Assembly (NCBI RefSeq): GCF_014191375.1
Contig: NZ_JACHWN010000008.1
Location: forward strand, 124,001-188,000
Length of the DNA: 64,000 nucleotides
Source of the DNA: Mesorhizobium sp. RMAD-H1
GTDB lineage: Bacteria; Pseudomonadota; Alphaproteobacteria; Rhizobiales; Rhizobiaceae
Direction of reading: 5' to 3'
The stretch's first letter is position 1. Each line of letters starts with the position of its first letter. The translations under genes were made by a program, and so were the position numbers. The notes below the pieces were generated by a model. The model searched no databases. It was not told where the DNA came from and saw only the letters and a program-made list of their open reading frames with translations. This document shows positions 1-10,624 of the stretch, one piece after another.

Positions 1-462
1 CGACAGCCGCCATGTGGAAAGATCGATTGCGGTGATCGCCGCCAGCGTGTCGGCATGACGGGCGAGGATATTGTTGCGGGCGATCTCGCGATGCTTCAAC
101 TCGGCAAGATCGGTATCGACATCGAGGTCCTCGCGATAGACGGAGCGGGCGGTCTCGGCATGGCCGAGATGGATATCGAGGGGTATCCAGGTCTCGATAT
201 TGGGACGGCCGAAACCTTCGATGACGGCCCCGAACCGGTCGCTGGTGATGAAATCGGTCACGGCCTCGTCATCGAGCCAGAGATAGAGCGAGGAATAGGC
301 GTTGTTCCTGGCTCCATTGGCGCCGCGCTGCTGCGCGATGAAGGCCTTGAAGCCCAGCCCTTCCGTTTTATCCCACTGCGGTCCGAGCGCGGCGGCGCGC
401 GTCCGGATGCGGTTCATGTCGTAATCGGCGGGCAGGCGGTGGATATATTGTTTCATGAACAT
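1..462 (-). CDS. DUF4865 family protein, 3' part cut by window edge
   Basis: The reading frame is open from an ATG at 462 to the window edge, giving 154 residues with no stop. The N-terminus (MFMKQYIHRLPADYDM) and the later GLGFKAF, SSLYLWLDD and FGRPNIETWIP segments match what I know of DUF4865, a family of about 180-190 residues with no established activity. GGAGG sits 4-5 bases before the ATG at 462; upstream in-frame ATGs at 474 and 480 have poorer spacing. It is transcribed away from the LysR gene at 559, the usual arrangement for a LysR regulator and its target. The C-terminus is missing only because the window begins there. Confidence 0.75.
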   Translation of the reverse strand, partial: MFMKQYIHRLPADYDMNRIRTRAAALGPQWDKTEGLGFKAFIAQQRGANGARNNAYSSLYLWLDDEAVTDFITSDRFGAVIEGFGRPNIETWIPLDIHLGHAETARSVYREDLDVDTDLAELKHREIARNNILARHADTLAAITAIDLSTWRLS

Positions 463-509
463 GGCGACCTCCATCTCCATCTCCGAGGGGATCAGGCTTG
501 CCAGATTTC

Positions 510-519
510 CATGATCATG
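510..519. promoter_or_regulatory. 10-bp palindrome between divergent DUF4865 and LysR genes
   Basis: CATGATCATG is a perfect palindrome in the 96-bp divergent gap. A second small inverted repeat, CAGT-N8-ACTG at 541-556, abuts the lysR start. LysR proteins usually bind such dyads in the shared promoter region, so these are operator candidates; no binding evidence exists here. Confidence 0.3.
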
Positions 520-558
520 AAAACATGTGAGTGATTATATCAGTCATAATAAACTGAA

Positions 559-1425
559 ATGAATGAGACAGCAAAAGCACTCGATCTCGAGACCGTGCGG
601 GCTTTCGTCCTGATCGCCGATCTCGGCAGTTTCACGCGCGCCGCCGAGGTGATGGAGACCTCGCAGGCGGCGATCAGCCTGAAGCTCAAGCGGCTGGAGG
701 AGCGGCTCGGCTGCCGTCTCGTCGAGCGGACGCCGCGGCATGTGCGGCTGTCGGGGGAAGGAGGCCGCTTCCTGCCGGCTGCCCGCGACCTGTTGACGGC
801 GCATGAATTGGCCTTGGCCGGTATCGGCGCTTCGCCGCGCAGAAGGCTGGCGCTCGGCATCAGCGATCATGTGGCCGGCCCGGAGCTGCCGCAGCTGCTC
901 AGCCGGCTCAATGCCTATGATCCCAGCCTGGTGATCGAGGTCAGGATCGCGGCGTCCAGCTATCTCATGGAACGCTTCGACCACAATGCGTTCGATGCCG
1001 TGATCATCCGGCGGGGCGAGGAAGGCGGGGATGGCGAGCGGCTCTTTGCCGAGCAGTTCTGCTGGTTCGCCGCACCGTTCTTCCAGTACCGGGCGGGCGA
1101 GCCGCTGAAGCTGGCGACCCTTGCCGCCCCCTGCGGGATCCGCGCCGTGGCGATCAAGGCGCTTGGCGAGGCGGGGATATCCTGGACGGAAGCCTTTGTC
1201 GGCGGCGGCGTGCTGGCGCTTGGCGCGGCGGTCAATGCCGGCCTTGCCGTTGCCGCGCTGGCGCGGCGCGTGGCGCCCGCCGGTGCCATCGACGTGGGCG
1301 AGCGCTTCGGCCTGCCGCCACTGCCGGCGCTGGACATCGTCCTTCTCACGCGCCAGACCGACCGGCGCTCGCGCGAGATGCTGAAGGTGATCGCCGCGGC
1401 GTTCAGGGGGGCGGCGGGGCTGTAG
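559..1425 (+). CDS. LysR family transcriptional regulator
   Basis: A 288-residue protein of normal LysR length. Residues about 9-66 form the winged helix-turn-helix (LETVRAFVLIADLGSFTRAAEVM, then SQAAISLKLKRLEERLG and LVERTPRHVRLS). The remainder is the substrate-binding domain (starting near LALGISDHVAGPELPQLL). It is divergent from the DUF4865 gene with 96 bp between, so it probably controls that gene and itself. The inducer cannot be read from sequence. Helix-turn-helix assignment is strong; the regulated pathway is unknown. Confidence 0.9.
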   Translation: MNETAKALDLETVRAFVLIADLGSFTRAAEVMETSQAAISLKLKRLEERLGCRLVERTPRHVRLSGEGGRFLPAARDLLTAHELALAGIGASPRRRLALGISDHVAGPELPQLLSRLNAYDPSLVIEVRIAASSYLMERFDHNAFDAVIIRRGEEGGDGERLFAEQFCWFAAPFFQYRAGEPLKLATLAAPCGIRAVAIKALGEAGISWTEAFVGGGVLALGAAVNAGLAVAALARRVAPAGAIDVGERFGLPPLPALDIVLLTRQTDRRSREMLKVIAAAFRGAAGL

Positions 1426-1430
1426 TCAAA

Positions 1431-1505
1431 GGCAGTAGGGCAGTATGGCAACAAGGCAGTGTGTTGATTGCCTATCCGCTTAACCGGTATCTGTTCCCTA
1501 CTGCC
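1431..1505. repeat. small inverted-repeat element
   Basis: GGCAGTAGGG (1431-1440) is repeated exactly in inverse as CCCTACTGCC (1496-1505), with further GGCA-rich words between. It lies between the converging lysR and acs genes. It has the same style, built from short AGTAG/CTACT words, as the elements at 18924-19000 and 55929-56007. Confidence 0.55.
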
Positions 1506-1511
1506 TCTTCG

Positions 1512-3464
<1,953 letters not shown>

Positions 3465-3732
3465 GAAACTCCTCCGAATTGGACCGGTGTGCCTCCGCAC
3501 CGGCTGCAGGGGGCTGTTCTAGCAACTGGGCGAGCGGTTCGTAAATTAGACAAACGACTGGTGAAGAAGACCAAAGTGACGCAGCAGAGGCCGCCGGTTG
3601 TCAGCACTCGCTGAAGAGTGATGCTAATATGCTGTTTTTACTATTGAAAAACGAATCTGTGCGATTATTTCCCTCTGGACGAAATCCCTAAATAGGTAGA
3701 AATTCATATGGGGTAAACAGGACGGAATCGGA

Positions 3733-4002
3733 ATGATGAAATCTGCATTCGAACTTCAGCTTGAAGGTTATGGGCTGACGACGGCACAGATCCTCTATCA
3801 TCTGCCGGATCATCCGCATCTGCTCCAGACCTTCATCTGGCAGGAATATGATCTGGAACCGGATTTTCCCGTGTTGTTCCGCTTCATCGATTTCTGGAAG
3901 GAGAAGATCGAAGGTCCGATCCATTCGATCGTCTATGCGCACAAGCGCCTCATCGGCCCGAACGAATGGCGCAATGTGAACGGCGAAATCATCCTGCATT
4001 AA
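3733..4002 (+). CDS. Usg-like family protein
   Basis: An 89-residue soluble protein whose sequence (MMKSAFELQLEGYGLTTAQI, then HLLQTFIWQEYDLEPDFP and FWKEKIEGPIHSI) matches the alphaproteobacterial Usg-like family. The family is named after a gene near tryptophan biosynthesis genes in some species and has no proven biochemical role. Two adjacent ATGs at 3733 and 3736 are possible starts, with a weak purine-rich stretch upstream. No trp gene is nearby here. Family assignment is good, function unknown. Confidence 0.85.
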   Translation: MMKSAFELQLEGYGLTTAQILYHLPDHPHLLQTFIWQEYDLEPDFPVLFRFIDFWKEKIEGPIHSIVYAHKRLIGPNEWRNVNGEIILH

Positions 4003-4067
4003 GGGCGCGCTCACCAGACGAGCGGGCGCTGCTTTCGTTTCCGTTGCCGTTTCGGTAAAATGGACGG

Positions 4068-4583
4068 ATGACCACGCAGCGCTCGGGCCGCCTCAGGAAA
4101 GCACTCACCTATGCGTCGAAAACGCTTCTGGGGGCGCTGATCTGCTGGTATGGCCTGTTGTTTCTGGGCGTCGCCAATCCGATCTGGGCGGTGATCACGG
4201 TGATGATCGTCAGCGACCCTGACGTGACCACGACGCTCAATCTGGCCGAGGCGCGCGCCATCAACACGGCGGTCGGCTGCGCCGTCGGCCTGGCGACCAT
4301 GCTTTTGTTCGGCTATTCGCCGGAAGCGAGCCTATTTGCCGCCGCCTTCACCGTCTTCGTCATCATGCTGATCGACCGCTATCCGGCGAACTGGCGGCTG
4401 GCGCCGGCGACCGTGATCATCCTGATGGATGCCGGGCGGCTGGCAAGCTCCCACCGCGAGGAGATCACCTATGCCCTGCTGCGCCTCGTCGAGATCGCCG
4501 TCGGCTGTGCCGTGGCGATCGCTTTGGCGGGCCTCTATACCTATCTCGCCAGACGCAAGAAGCAGGAGCCGGAGGCGAGCTGA
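4068..4583 (+). CDS. FUSC-like inner membrane protein
   Basis: A 171-residue protein with about five hydrophobic segments: LLGALICWYGLLFLGV, PIWAVITVMIV, INTAVGCAVGLATMLLF, ASLFAAAFTVFVIML and a last one near VEIAVGCAVAIALAGLY. It ends in a short basic tail. The pattern resembles the membrane half of the FUSC / aromatic acid exporter family (YccS/AaeB-like) without the cytoplasmic domain, so it may be a short paralogue or half-transporter. Its stop is one base from the converging YggS stop. The family guess rests on topology and the NPIWAVITVMI motif; substrate unknown. Confidence 0.65.
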   Translation: MTTQRSGRLRKALTYASKTLLGALICWYGLLFLGVANPIWAVITVMIVSDPDVTTTLNLAEARAINTAVGCAVGLATMLLFGYSPEASLFAAAFTVFVIMLIDRYPANWRLAPATVIILMDAGRLASSHREEITYALLRLVEIAVGCAVAIALAGLYTYLARRKKQEPEAS

Positions 4584-4584
4584 G

Positions 4585-5268
4585 CTAATTGTAATCGCGA
4601 TGGCCGAAGATGGCCGAACCGACGCGAACGGAGGTGGCGCCGAAGGCGATCGCCGTCTCATAATCGCCCGACATGCCCATGGAGAGCTTCCCGACGCCGG
4701 CGGCGCGCGCGATCTTTTCCAGAAGCGCAAAATGCGGACCGGGATTCTCATCCGCCGGCGGAATGCACATCAGCCCTTCGATGGCGAGGCCATGCGTTTC
4801 CCGGCAGCGCCTGACGAACGCCTCGGCCTCCGTCGGGGCGATGCCTGCCTTCTGCGGCTCCATTCCGGTATTGACCTGCACATAAAGCCCGGGAAAGCGG
4901 TTCTGCTTCTTCATCTCGGCGGCAAGGGTGGCGGCGATCTTCTCGCGGTCGACGGTTTCGATTACATCGAACAGCGCCACCGCGTCGGCCGCCTTGTTGG
5001 ACTGCAGCGGCCCGATCAGGTGCAGCTCGATGCCTTCATAAGCCTGGCGCAGTTCCGGCCATTTGGCCTGGGCCTCCTGCACGCGGTTCTCGCCGAAGAC
5101 GCGATGGCCCGCCTCAAGAACAGGGCGAATGTCCTGCGGGCCGAAGGTCTTGGAAACGGCGACGAGCGTGACCGAACCTTGTGGCCGCCCGGCCTCCTTT
5201 TCGGCATCCGCAATGGCACTGCGGACGTTTTCAAGGCGCCCAATGACGTTGGCGGCGGCATGGCTCAT
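4585..5268 (-). CDS. YggS family pyridoxal phosphate homeostasis protein
   Basis: A 227-residue fold-III PLP-binding protein that helps keep the intracellular pyridoxal phosphate pool and amino acid metabolism balanced; it has no known enzymatic turnover. Lys40 in LVAVSKTFG is the expected Schiff-base lysine. HLIGPLQSNK and the C-terminal phosphate-binding region SMGMSGDYETAI...VRVGSAIFG are all present. Length is normal. It is divergent from leuS, with 127 bp between the two starts. Confidence 0.95.
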   Translation of the reverse strand: MSHAAANVIGRLENVRSAIADAEKEAGRPQGSVTLVAVSKTFGPQDIRPVLEAGHRVFGENRVQEAQAKWPELRQAYEGIELHLIGPLQSNKAADAVALFDVIETVDREKIAATLAAEMKKQNRFPGLYVQVNTGMEPQKAGIAPTEAEAFVRRCRETHGLAIEGLMCIPPADENPGPHFALLEKIARAAGVGKLSMGMSGDYETAIAFGATSVRVGSAIFGHRDYN

Positions 5269-5395
5269 GGCATTAACACCCCTTTTTAACGTGGTTTGGG
5301 CTCGCTACCTATCGGGTGATGGTTGACGCCTCCGCCAATCCATGGTGAAGGTCCGCCCACATAATCCAAATCCTCTTTGCAAGAGAAATACGGTC

Positions 5396-8029
5396 ATGGC
5401 AACCGAACGCTATAATCCGCGCGCTGCGGAACCCCATTGGCAGAAGGTCTGGGAAGACGCGAAGATCTTCGAGACGCGGAATGACGCTCGCCAAGAAAAA
5501 TATTACGTCCTCGAAATGTTCCCGTATCCCTCGGGCCGCATCCATATGGGCCATGTCCGCAACTATGCGATGGGCGACGTGGTGGCGCGGTACAAGCGGG
5601 CCAAGGGCTTCAACGTGCTGCACCCGATGGGCTGGGACGCGTTCGGCCTGCCGGCGGAGAATGCGGCGCGCGACAACAAGGTCAATCCGCGCGAATGGAC
5701 CTACGCCAATATCGAGACGATGAAGGGCCAGCTGCGCAAGATGGGCCTGTCGCTCGACTGGACGCGCGAGATCGCGACCTGCGATCCGAGCTATTACCGG
5801 CATCAGCAGAAGCTGTTCCTCGATTTCTGGAAGGCCGGCCTGGCAGAGCGTAAATCGGCCAAGGTCAACTGGGATCCGGTGGACATGACCGTGCTCGCCA
5901 ACGAGCAGGTCATCGACGGGCGGGGCTGGCGCTCCGGCGCGCTGGTGGAGCAGCGCGACCTGACGCAGTGGTTCCTGAAGATCACCTCGATGGGACAGGA
6001 GCTGCTCGATGGTCTCGACACGCTTGACCGCTGGCCAGAGAAGGTCCGCATCATGCAGCAGAACTGGATCGGCCGGTCGGAGGGCCTCCTGATCCGCTGG
6101 GCGCTGGACAAGGCCACCGCGCCTGATGGCGAGAGCGAGCTGGAAATCTATACGACCCGGCCCGACACGCTGTTCGGCGCTTCATTCATGGCGATTTCGC
6201 CGGACCATCCGCTGGCGAGGAAGGCTGCCGAGACCAATCCGGAACTCGCGGCCTTCGCCGAGGAATGCCGCCGCATGGGCACTTCGGTCGCCGCGCTGGA
6301 AACGGCGGAGAAGAAGGGTTTCGACACGGGCATCCGCGCGATCCATCCCTTCGACGAGAACTGGACGCTGCCTGTCTATGTCGCCAATTTCGTGCTGATG
6401 GAATATGGCACGGGCGCGATCTTCGGCTGCCCGTCGGGCGACCAGCGCGACCTCGATTTCGCCAATAAATACGGCCTCCCGGTGGTGCCTGTCGTCATGC
6501 CGGAAGGCGCTGATGCCGCGACGTTCCAGATCACGGAAGAGGCGTTCACGGATGACGGCGTGATGATCAATTCGCGCTTCCTCGACGGGATGAAGCCTGA
6601 ACAGGCTTTCGAGGAAGTGGCGAAGCGGTTGGAAAAGGTCGCCATCAATGGTCGTCCGCAAGGAGAGCGCAAGGTGCAGTTCCGCCTGCGCGACTGGCTG
6701 ATCTCGCGCCAGCGCTATTGGGGCTGCCCGATCCCGGTGATCCATTGCGACGCGTGCGGGCCGGTGCCCGTGCCGGACAGCGATCTGCCGGTGCTGCTGC
6801 CCGACGACGTCAGCTTCGACAAGCCGGGCAACCCGCTCGACCATCATCCGACGTGGAAGCATGTGGCTTGCCCCAATTGCGGCAAGGACGCCCGGCGCGA
6901 CACCGACACGATGGACACGTTCGTCGATTCGTCCTGGTATTTCGCGCGCTTCACCGATCCCTGGAACGAGAAGCAGCCGACGACGCTCGCCGCTGTCGAC
7001 GGGCCTTCCGGCTGGCTGCCGGTCAACCAGTATATCGGCGGCGTCGAGCATGCGATCCTGCATCTGCTCTATTCACGCTTCTTCATCCGCGCCATGAAGG
7101 CGACCGGGCATGTCAACACGGTCGAGGAGCCGTTCCAGGGGCTGTTCACGCAAGGAATGGTGGTGCACGAGACCTACCGGGACAAGAATGGCTGGGTCGC
7201 TCCCGCCGATATCCGCATCGAGGAAAGCGACGGCGTGCGCAAGGCCGTGCTGGTCTCGACCGGCGAGCCGGTGGAGATCGGCTCCATCGAGAAGATGTCG
7301 AAGTCGAAGAAGAATGTCGTCGACCCTGACGATATCATCGCTTCCTATGGCGCGGACACGGCGCGCTGGTTCATGCTCTCCGATTCGCCCCCGGATCGCG
7401 ACGTGATCTGGACCGAGGCGGGTGTGGAAGGCGCGCATCGCTTCGTGCAGCGTGTCTGGCGTCTCGTTGCGGAAGCCGCACCGGTGCTGAAGGCCGTTCA
7501 GCCGAAATCGGCCTTCGAAGGCGAGGGGGGCGCGGTTTCCAAGGCGGCGCACAAGGCGCTGAAGGCCGTGGGCGAGGACATCGAGAAGCTGTCCTTCAAC
7601 AAGGCGGTGGCCCGTCTCTACGAGCTCGTCAACACCATCGCAGCCCCTCTTCAGGCGGTCGCCGCCGGCAAAGCGGATGCAGTCTTGCAGGCTGCGCTGC
7701 GCGAGGCGGTGGATATGCTGATCGCCATGATCGCGCCGATGATGCCGCATCTGGCGGAACAGTGCCGCGCCGAGCTGGGCGCCGAGGGCCTTGCCGCCAC
7801 TTCCGCCTGGCCGGTCTTCGATCCGGCGCTGATCGTGGAGAACGAAATCACGTTGCCGGTGCAGGTCAACGGCAAGAAGCGGGGCGATTTGACAATTGCC
7901 CGCGATGCAGATCAATTGACCGTCGAGAAGGCGGTGCTCGAGCTTGATTTCATCAAGTCCGCCCTGAACGGGAGCGCACCGAAGAAGATCATCGTGGTGC
8001 CGCAGAGGATCGTCAATGTCGTTGCCTGA
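5396..8029 (+). CDS. leuS: leucyl-tRNA synthetase
   Basis: Charges tRNA-Leu with leucine; essential. An 877-residue class Ia synthetase with the HIGH motif as HMGH at 50-53, an editing domain in the middle ([20 protein letters not shown]), and KMSKS at 633-637, followed by the anticodon-binding and C-terminal domains. The start at 5396 ([16 protein letters not shown]) matches family N-termini; an earlier in-frame start at 5342 would add 18 unsupported residues. Its last 14 bases overlap lptE, so the two are translationally coupled. Confidence 0.97.
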   Translation: MATERYNPRAAEPHWQKVWEDAKIFETRNDARQEKYYVLEMFPYPSGRIHMGHVRNYAMGDVVARYKRAKGFNVLHPMGWDAFGLPAENAARDNKVNPREWTYANIETMKGQLRKMGLSLDWTREIATCDPSYYRHQQKLFLDFWKAGLAERKSAKVNWDPVDMTVLANEQVIDGRGWRSGALVEQRDLTQWFLKITSMGQELLDGLDTLDRWPEKVRIMQQNWIGRSEGLLIRWALDKATAPDGESELEIYTTRPDTLFGASFMAISPDHPLARKAAETNPELAAFAEECRRMGTSVAALETAEKKGFDTGIRAIHPFDENWTLPVYVANFVLMEYGTGAIFGCPSGDQRDLDFANKYGLPVVPVVMPEGADAATFQITEEAFTDDGVMINSRFLDGMKPEQAFEEVAKRLEKVAINGRPQGERKVQFRLRDWLISRQRYWGCPIPVIHCDACGPVPVPDSDLPVLLPDDVSFDKPGNPLDHHPTWKHVACPNCGKDARRDTDTMDTFVDSSWYFARFTDPWNEKQPTTLAAVDGPSGWLPVNQYIGGVEHAILHLLYSRFFIRAMKATGHVNTVEEPFQGLFTQGMVVHETYRDKNGWVAPADIRIEESDGVRKAVLVSTGEPVEIGSIEKMSKSKKNVVDPDDIIASYGADTARWFMLSDSPPDRDVIWTEAGVEGAHRFVQRVWRLVAEAAPVLKAVQPKSAFEGEGGAVSKAAHKALKAVGEDIEKLSFNKAVARLYELVNTIAAPLQAVAAGKADAVLQAALREAVDMLIAMIAPMMPHLAEQCRAELGAEGLAATSAWPVFDPALIVENEITLPVQVNGKKRGDLTIARDADQLTVEKAVLELDFIKSALNGSAPKKIIVVPQRIVNVVA

Positions 8030-8603
8030 TCGCCCCTTTTTCATGCCGAAACCGAAGCGCGGTGCGCTTCTCGCTGTCCTGGCGGGAACCTTGATCGCTG
8101 TTGCCGGCTGCACGGTGCAGCCGCTCTATTCCGGCGGGGACGGCACATCGAGCATCAGCGGGACGGTGGCGCCCGGCATGCGCGAGAAGCTCGCCTCCAT
8201 CGCGATCGATCCCGCCGACACGCGCTATGCACAGGACGTGCGCAACAAGCTGATCTTCCTCTTCAGCGGCGGCGCCGGCGAGCCGGCCACCCCGGCCTAT
8301 CGCCTGTCGCTCGGCGTCAGCTCCGCGACGAGCGCCGCGGTCCGCGTCAATGTCGGGGACGACACGGACAGGACCGGTCGTCCTTCGGCCGGTACGGTGC
8401 GCATGACCTCAAATTATGTGCTGAGCGACGCTGCCGGCAGGCCGGTCGCCAGGGGCACACGCGTCGTCAGCGCTTCCTTCGACCGTCCGCGCCAGGAGTT
8501 CGCCAATTTGCGCGCCGAGCGCGATGCGCAGGACCGCGCGGCGCAGGAACTGGCGGAGCAGGTCATGCTGGCCGTGGCGCAGGACCTGTCGAAGCAGCGC
8601 TAG
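8016..8603 (+). CDS. lptE: LPS-assembly lipoprotein LptE
   Basis: Outer-membrane lipoprotein that plugs the LptD barrel and helps insert lipopolysaccharide. The 195-residue protein has a signal peptide ([17 protein letters not shown]) whose lipobox VAGC gives the acylated cysteine, then the short TVQPLYSG segment usual after it. The start at 8016 overlaps the end of leuS and has GAGG about 8 bases upstream; the alternative ATG at 8043 lacks a ribosome binding site. In most alphaproteobacteria leuS-lptE is followed by holA; here the next gene is an unrelated ATPase. Confidence 0.85.
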   Translation: MSLPDRPFFMPKPKRGALLAVLAGTLIAVAGCTVQPLYSGGDGTSSISGTVAPGMREKLASIAIDPADTRYAQDVRNKLIFLFSGGAGEPATPAYRLSLGVSSATSAAVRVNVGDDTDRTGRPSAGTVRMTSNYVLSDAAGRPVARGTRVVSASFDRPRQEFANLRAERDAQDRAAQELAEQVMLAVAQDLSKQR

Positions 8604-8678
8604 GACTCGTCCATCGTTGCGCCCGATTTGCGGAATAGGGGCGGGGGAGCGAATTCGGGAAGCGCCCTTGCCTGTGTC

Positions 8679-9776
8679 ATGCGACTGATCTCCTTTTCCG
8701 CCAGCGGCTATCGTTCGCTCCGTTCCATCCACCTTGAAACCGGCCAGGTTTCGCTGTTCGTGGGTGAAAACGGGGCGGGCAAATCCAATCTCTATCGGGC
8801 GCTGCAGCTCGTCAAAGCGGCCGCTGAAGGAACCTTTGCCCGCGAGATCGCGGCGGAGGGCGGTATGCAGTCGGCGCTGTGGACCGGCGTGCGCAAGGCG
8901 GGCAAACCGGTGCGGATCATCCTCGAAACCCATTTCGAGGACGAAGAGACGGCGGCGCGCTTCTCCTATCACATCGAGGCGGGGCTTCCTCCGCCTGTCT
9001 CGGCGGGCTTCAAGTTCGAGCCTCACATCAAGGAAGAGCAACTGAGCCTCGATACGGGGCGGCGGCCGGTGGAGCTGATGGATCGGCGGGGACCGGCGGT
9101 CTTTGCCCGCGACGGCGACGGAAAACGCCTGCAGCACCCGGTGCGGATGCTCGAATCGGAGACGGCCCTTTCGTTGCTTGCAGGCTCGGGCCGCTATCCC
9201 GAGATCGGCGATCTCTGCACGACGTTGAGAGGGTGGCGTTTCTATCACGGCTTCCGGACGGACCGGGATTCGCCCGTGCGCCAGCCATCGACCGCGGTCA
9301 CATCGCCGCTGCTCGACGAAGACGGGAGCAATCTCGCCGCCGTCTTCGCGACGCTTGCCCATATAAGGGGAGACACGGTCGATCTCGACCGTTGTGTCGC
9401 GGATGCCTTGGGCGGAGCGAAGCTGGATATCCCGCCGCCGGGCCGGACGGCGTGCTTCGGCCTCGTGGTTCCCGAATTTCCCGAGCGCGTGTTTGGACCG
9501 GAGGAATTATCCGACGGGCAGATCCGGTTTCTCGCTCTTGCCGGCGCACTGCTTTCCTATCGGCTGCCGCCGCTGATCGCCCTCAACGAGCCGGAAGCGA
9601 GCCTCCACCCATCCATGCTGCCGGCGTTGGCCCGGATGATCGCCAGGGCGGCGGAACGGGCCCAGGTGTGGGTCGTCACCCATTCCACGGTTCTGGCCGA
9701 CGCCATCCGCGACCAGACCGGAGCGCGGCCCGCGACCGTCGAGCGCAAGGGCGGCGAAACGATCGTGAGAATGTAG
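8679..9776 (+). CDS. stand-alone AAA (SMC/RecF-like) ATPase
   Basis: A 365-residue ATPase of the SMC/RecF-like AAA_21 type. Walker A is GENGAGKS at 29-36, the signature-like ELSDGQIRFLAL lies in the C-terminal half, and Walker B plus switch residues are LIALNEPEASLHP and VVTHST. The middle is the usual short lid rather than a long coiled coil, and no TOPRIM or nuclease domain is fused. The ATG at 8679 is preferred over a TTG at 8628, which would add a low-quality Gly-rich lead. It lies 75 bp after lptE and converges with the transaldolase-like gene. Relatives serve in DNA repair, anti-phage defence or unknown roles, so function is open. Confidence 0.85.
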   Translation: MRLISFSASGYRSLRSIHLETGQVSLFVGENGAGKSNLYRALQLVKAAAEGTFAREIAAEGGMQSALWTGVRKAGKPVRIILETHFEDEETAARFSYHIEAGLPPPVSAGFKFEPHIKEEQLSLDTGRRPVELMDRRGPAVFARDGDGKRLQHPVRMLESETALSLLAGSGRYPEIGDLCTTLRGWRFYHGFRTDRDSPVRQPSTAVTSPLLDEDGSNLAAVFATLAHIRGDTVDLDRCVADALGGAKLDIPPPGRTACFGLVVPEFPERVFGPEELSDGQIRFLALAGALLSYRLPPLIALNEPEASLHPSMLPALARMIARAAERAQVWVVTHSTVLADAIRDQTGARPATVERKGGETIVRM

Positions 9777-9850
9777 GCTCTCCGCTGTTCCTTGTTCCGC
9801 CCGCCGCGTCGGGATCGGCGGGGACGCCGATCCCTTTTTCAAACACGCCG

Positions 9851-10504
9851 TCAGGCGATCTTCTGTCCGGTCTTGGCCCAGTCGGCGAGGAAGGATTCCA
9901 GGCCCTTGTCGGTCAGCGGGTGCTTGACGAGCGCCTTCAGCGTCGCCGGCGGGACGGTGGCGACATCAGCGCCGATGAGGGCGGCGTCCTTGACGTGGTT
10001 CACGGTGCGGATCGAGGCCGCGAGGATCTCTGTCTTGAAATCGTAATTGTCGTAGATGGTGCGGATTTCCGAAATCAGCTCCATGCCGTTGATGCCCATA
10101 TCGTCGAGGCGTCCGATGAAGGGCGAGATGAAGGTCGCGCCGGCCTTGGCGGCGAGAAGCGCCTGGGTGGCCGAGAAGCAGAGCGTGACGTTGACCTTGC
10201 GGCCATCGGAGGTCAGCGCCTTGCAGGCTTTCAGGCCATCGAGCGTCAGCGGCACCTTGATGCAGATATTGTCGGCGATCTTCGAGAGAACCGCGGCTTC
10301 CTTCATCATGCCGTCATAGTCGAGAGCCGTGACTTCGGCAGAGACGGGACCGGCGACGATATCGCAGATTTCCTTGGTGACTTCGAGGATGCCGCGGCCG
10401 GATTTCGCCACCAGAGAGGGATTGGTGGTCACACCGTCGAGGAGGCCGAGATCGTTCAGCTCACGGATTTCCTTTACATCGGCGGTATCAACAAAGAACT
10501 TCAT
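9851..10504 (-). CDS. tal: transaldolase / fructose-6-phosphate aldolase-like protein
   Basis: A 217-residue protein of the small (type 3B/FSA-like) transaldolase family, a TIM barrel that transfers or cleaves a dihydroxyacetone unit in the pentose phosphate network. [21 protein letters not shown] and the Schiff-base Lys83 in NICIKVPLT are present, and the C-terminal segment ends [16 protein letters not shown]. Sequence alone does not decide between transaldolase and fructose-6-phosphate aldolase activity; annotation as probable transaldolase is the common choice in rhizobia. It is divergent from priA. Confidence 0.92.
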   Translation of the reverse strand: MKFFVDTADVKEIRELNDLGLLDGVTTNPSLVAKSGRGILEVTKEICDIVAGPVSAEVTALDYDGMMKEAAVLSKIADNICIKVPLTLDGLKACKALTSDGRKVNVTLCFSATQALLAAKAGATFISPFIGRLDDMGINGMELISEIRTIYDNYDFKTEILAASIRTVNHVKDAALIGADVATVPPATLKALVKHPLTDKGLESFLADWAKTGQKIA

Positions 10505-10624
10505 TTCAGCGGTCCTCCATCATAGGGCTGGCTGGATGTTTGGGGATCATTGGGGCAGATCCTGCCCCTCGTCCCGGGAAGGTGGCTTTTCTTTAGCCCA
10601 AAGCCGGGCCAAGGTCACGCGATC

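Noticed and set aside
8679-9776. Complete anti-phage defence system around the AAA ATPase
   Set aside because: No nuclease, TOPRIM or effector partner adjoins it; neighbours are lptE and a transaldolase-like gene.
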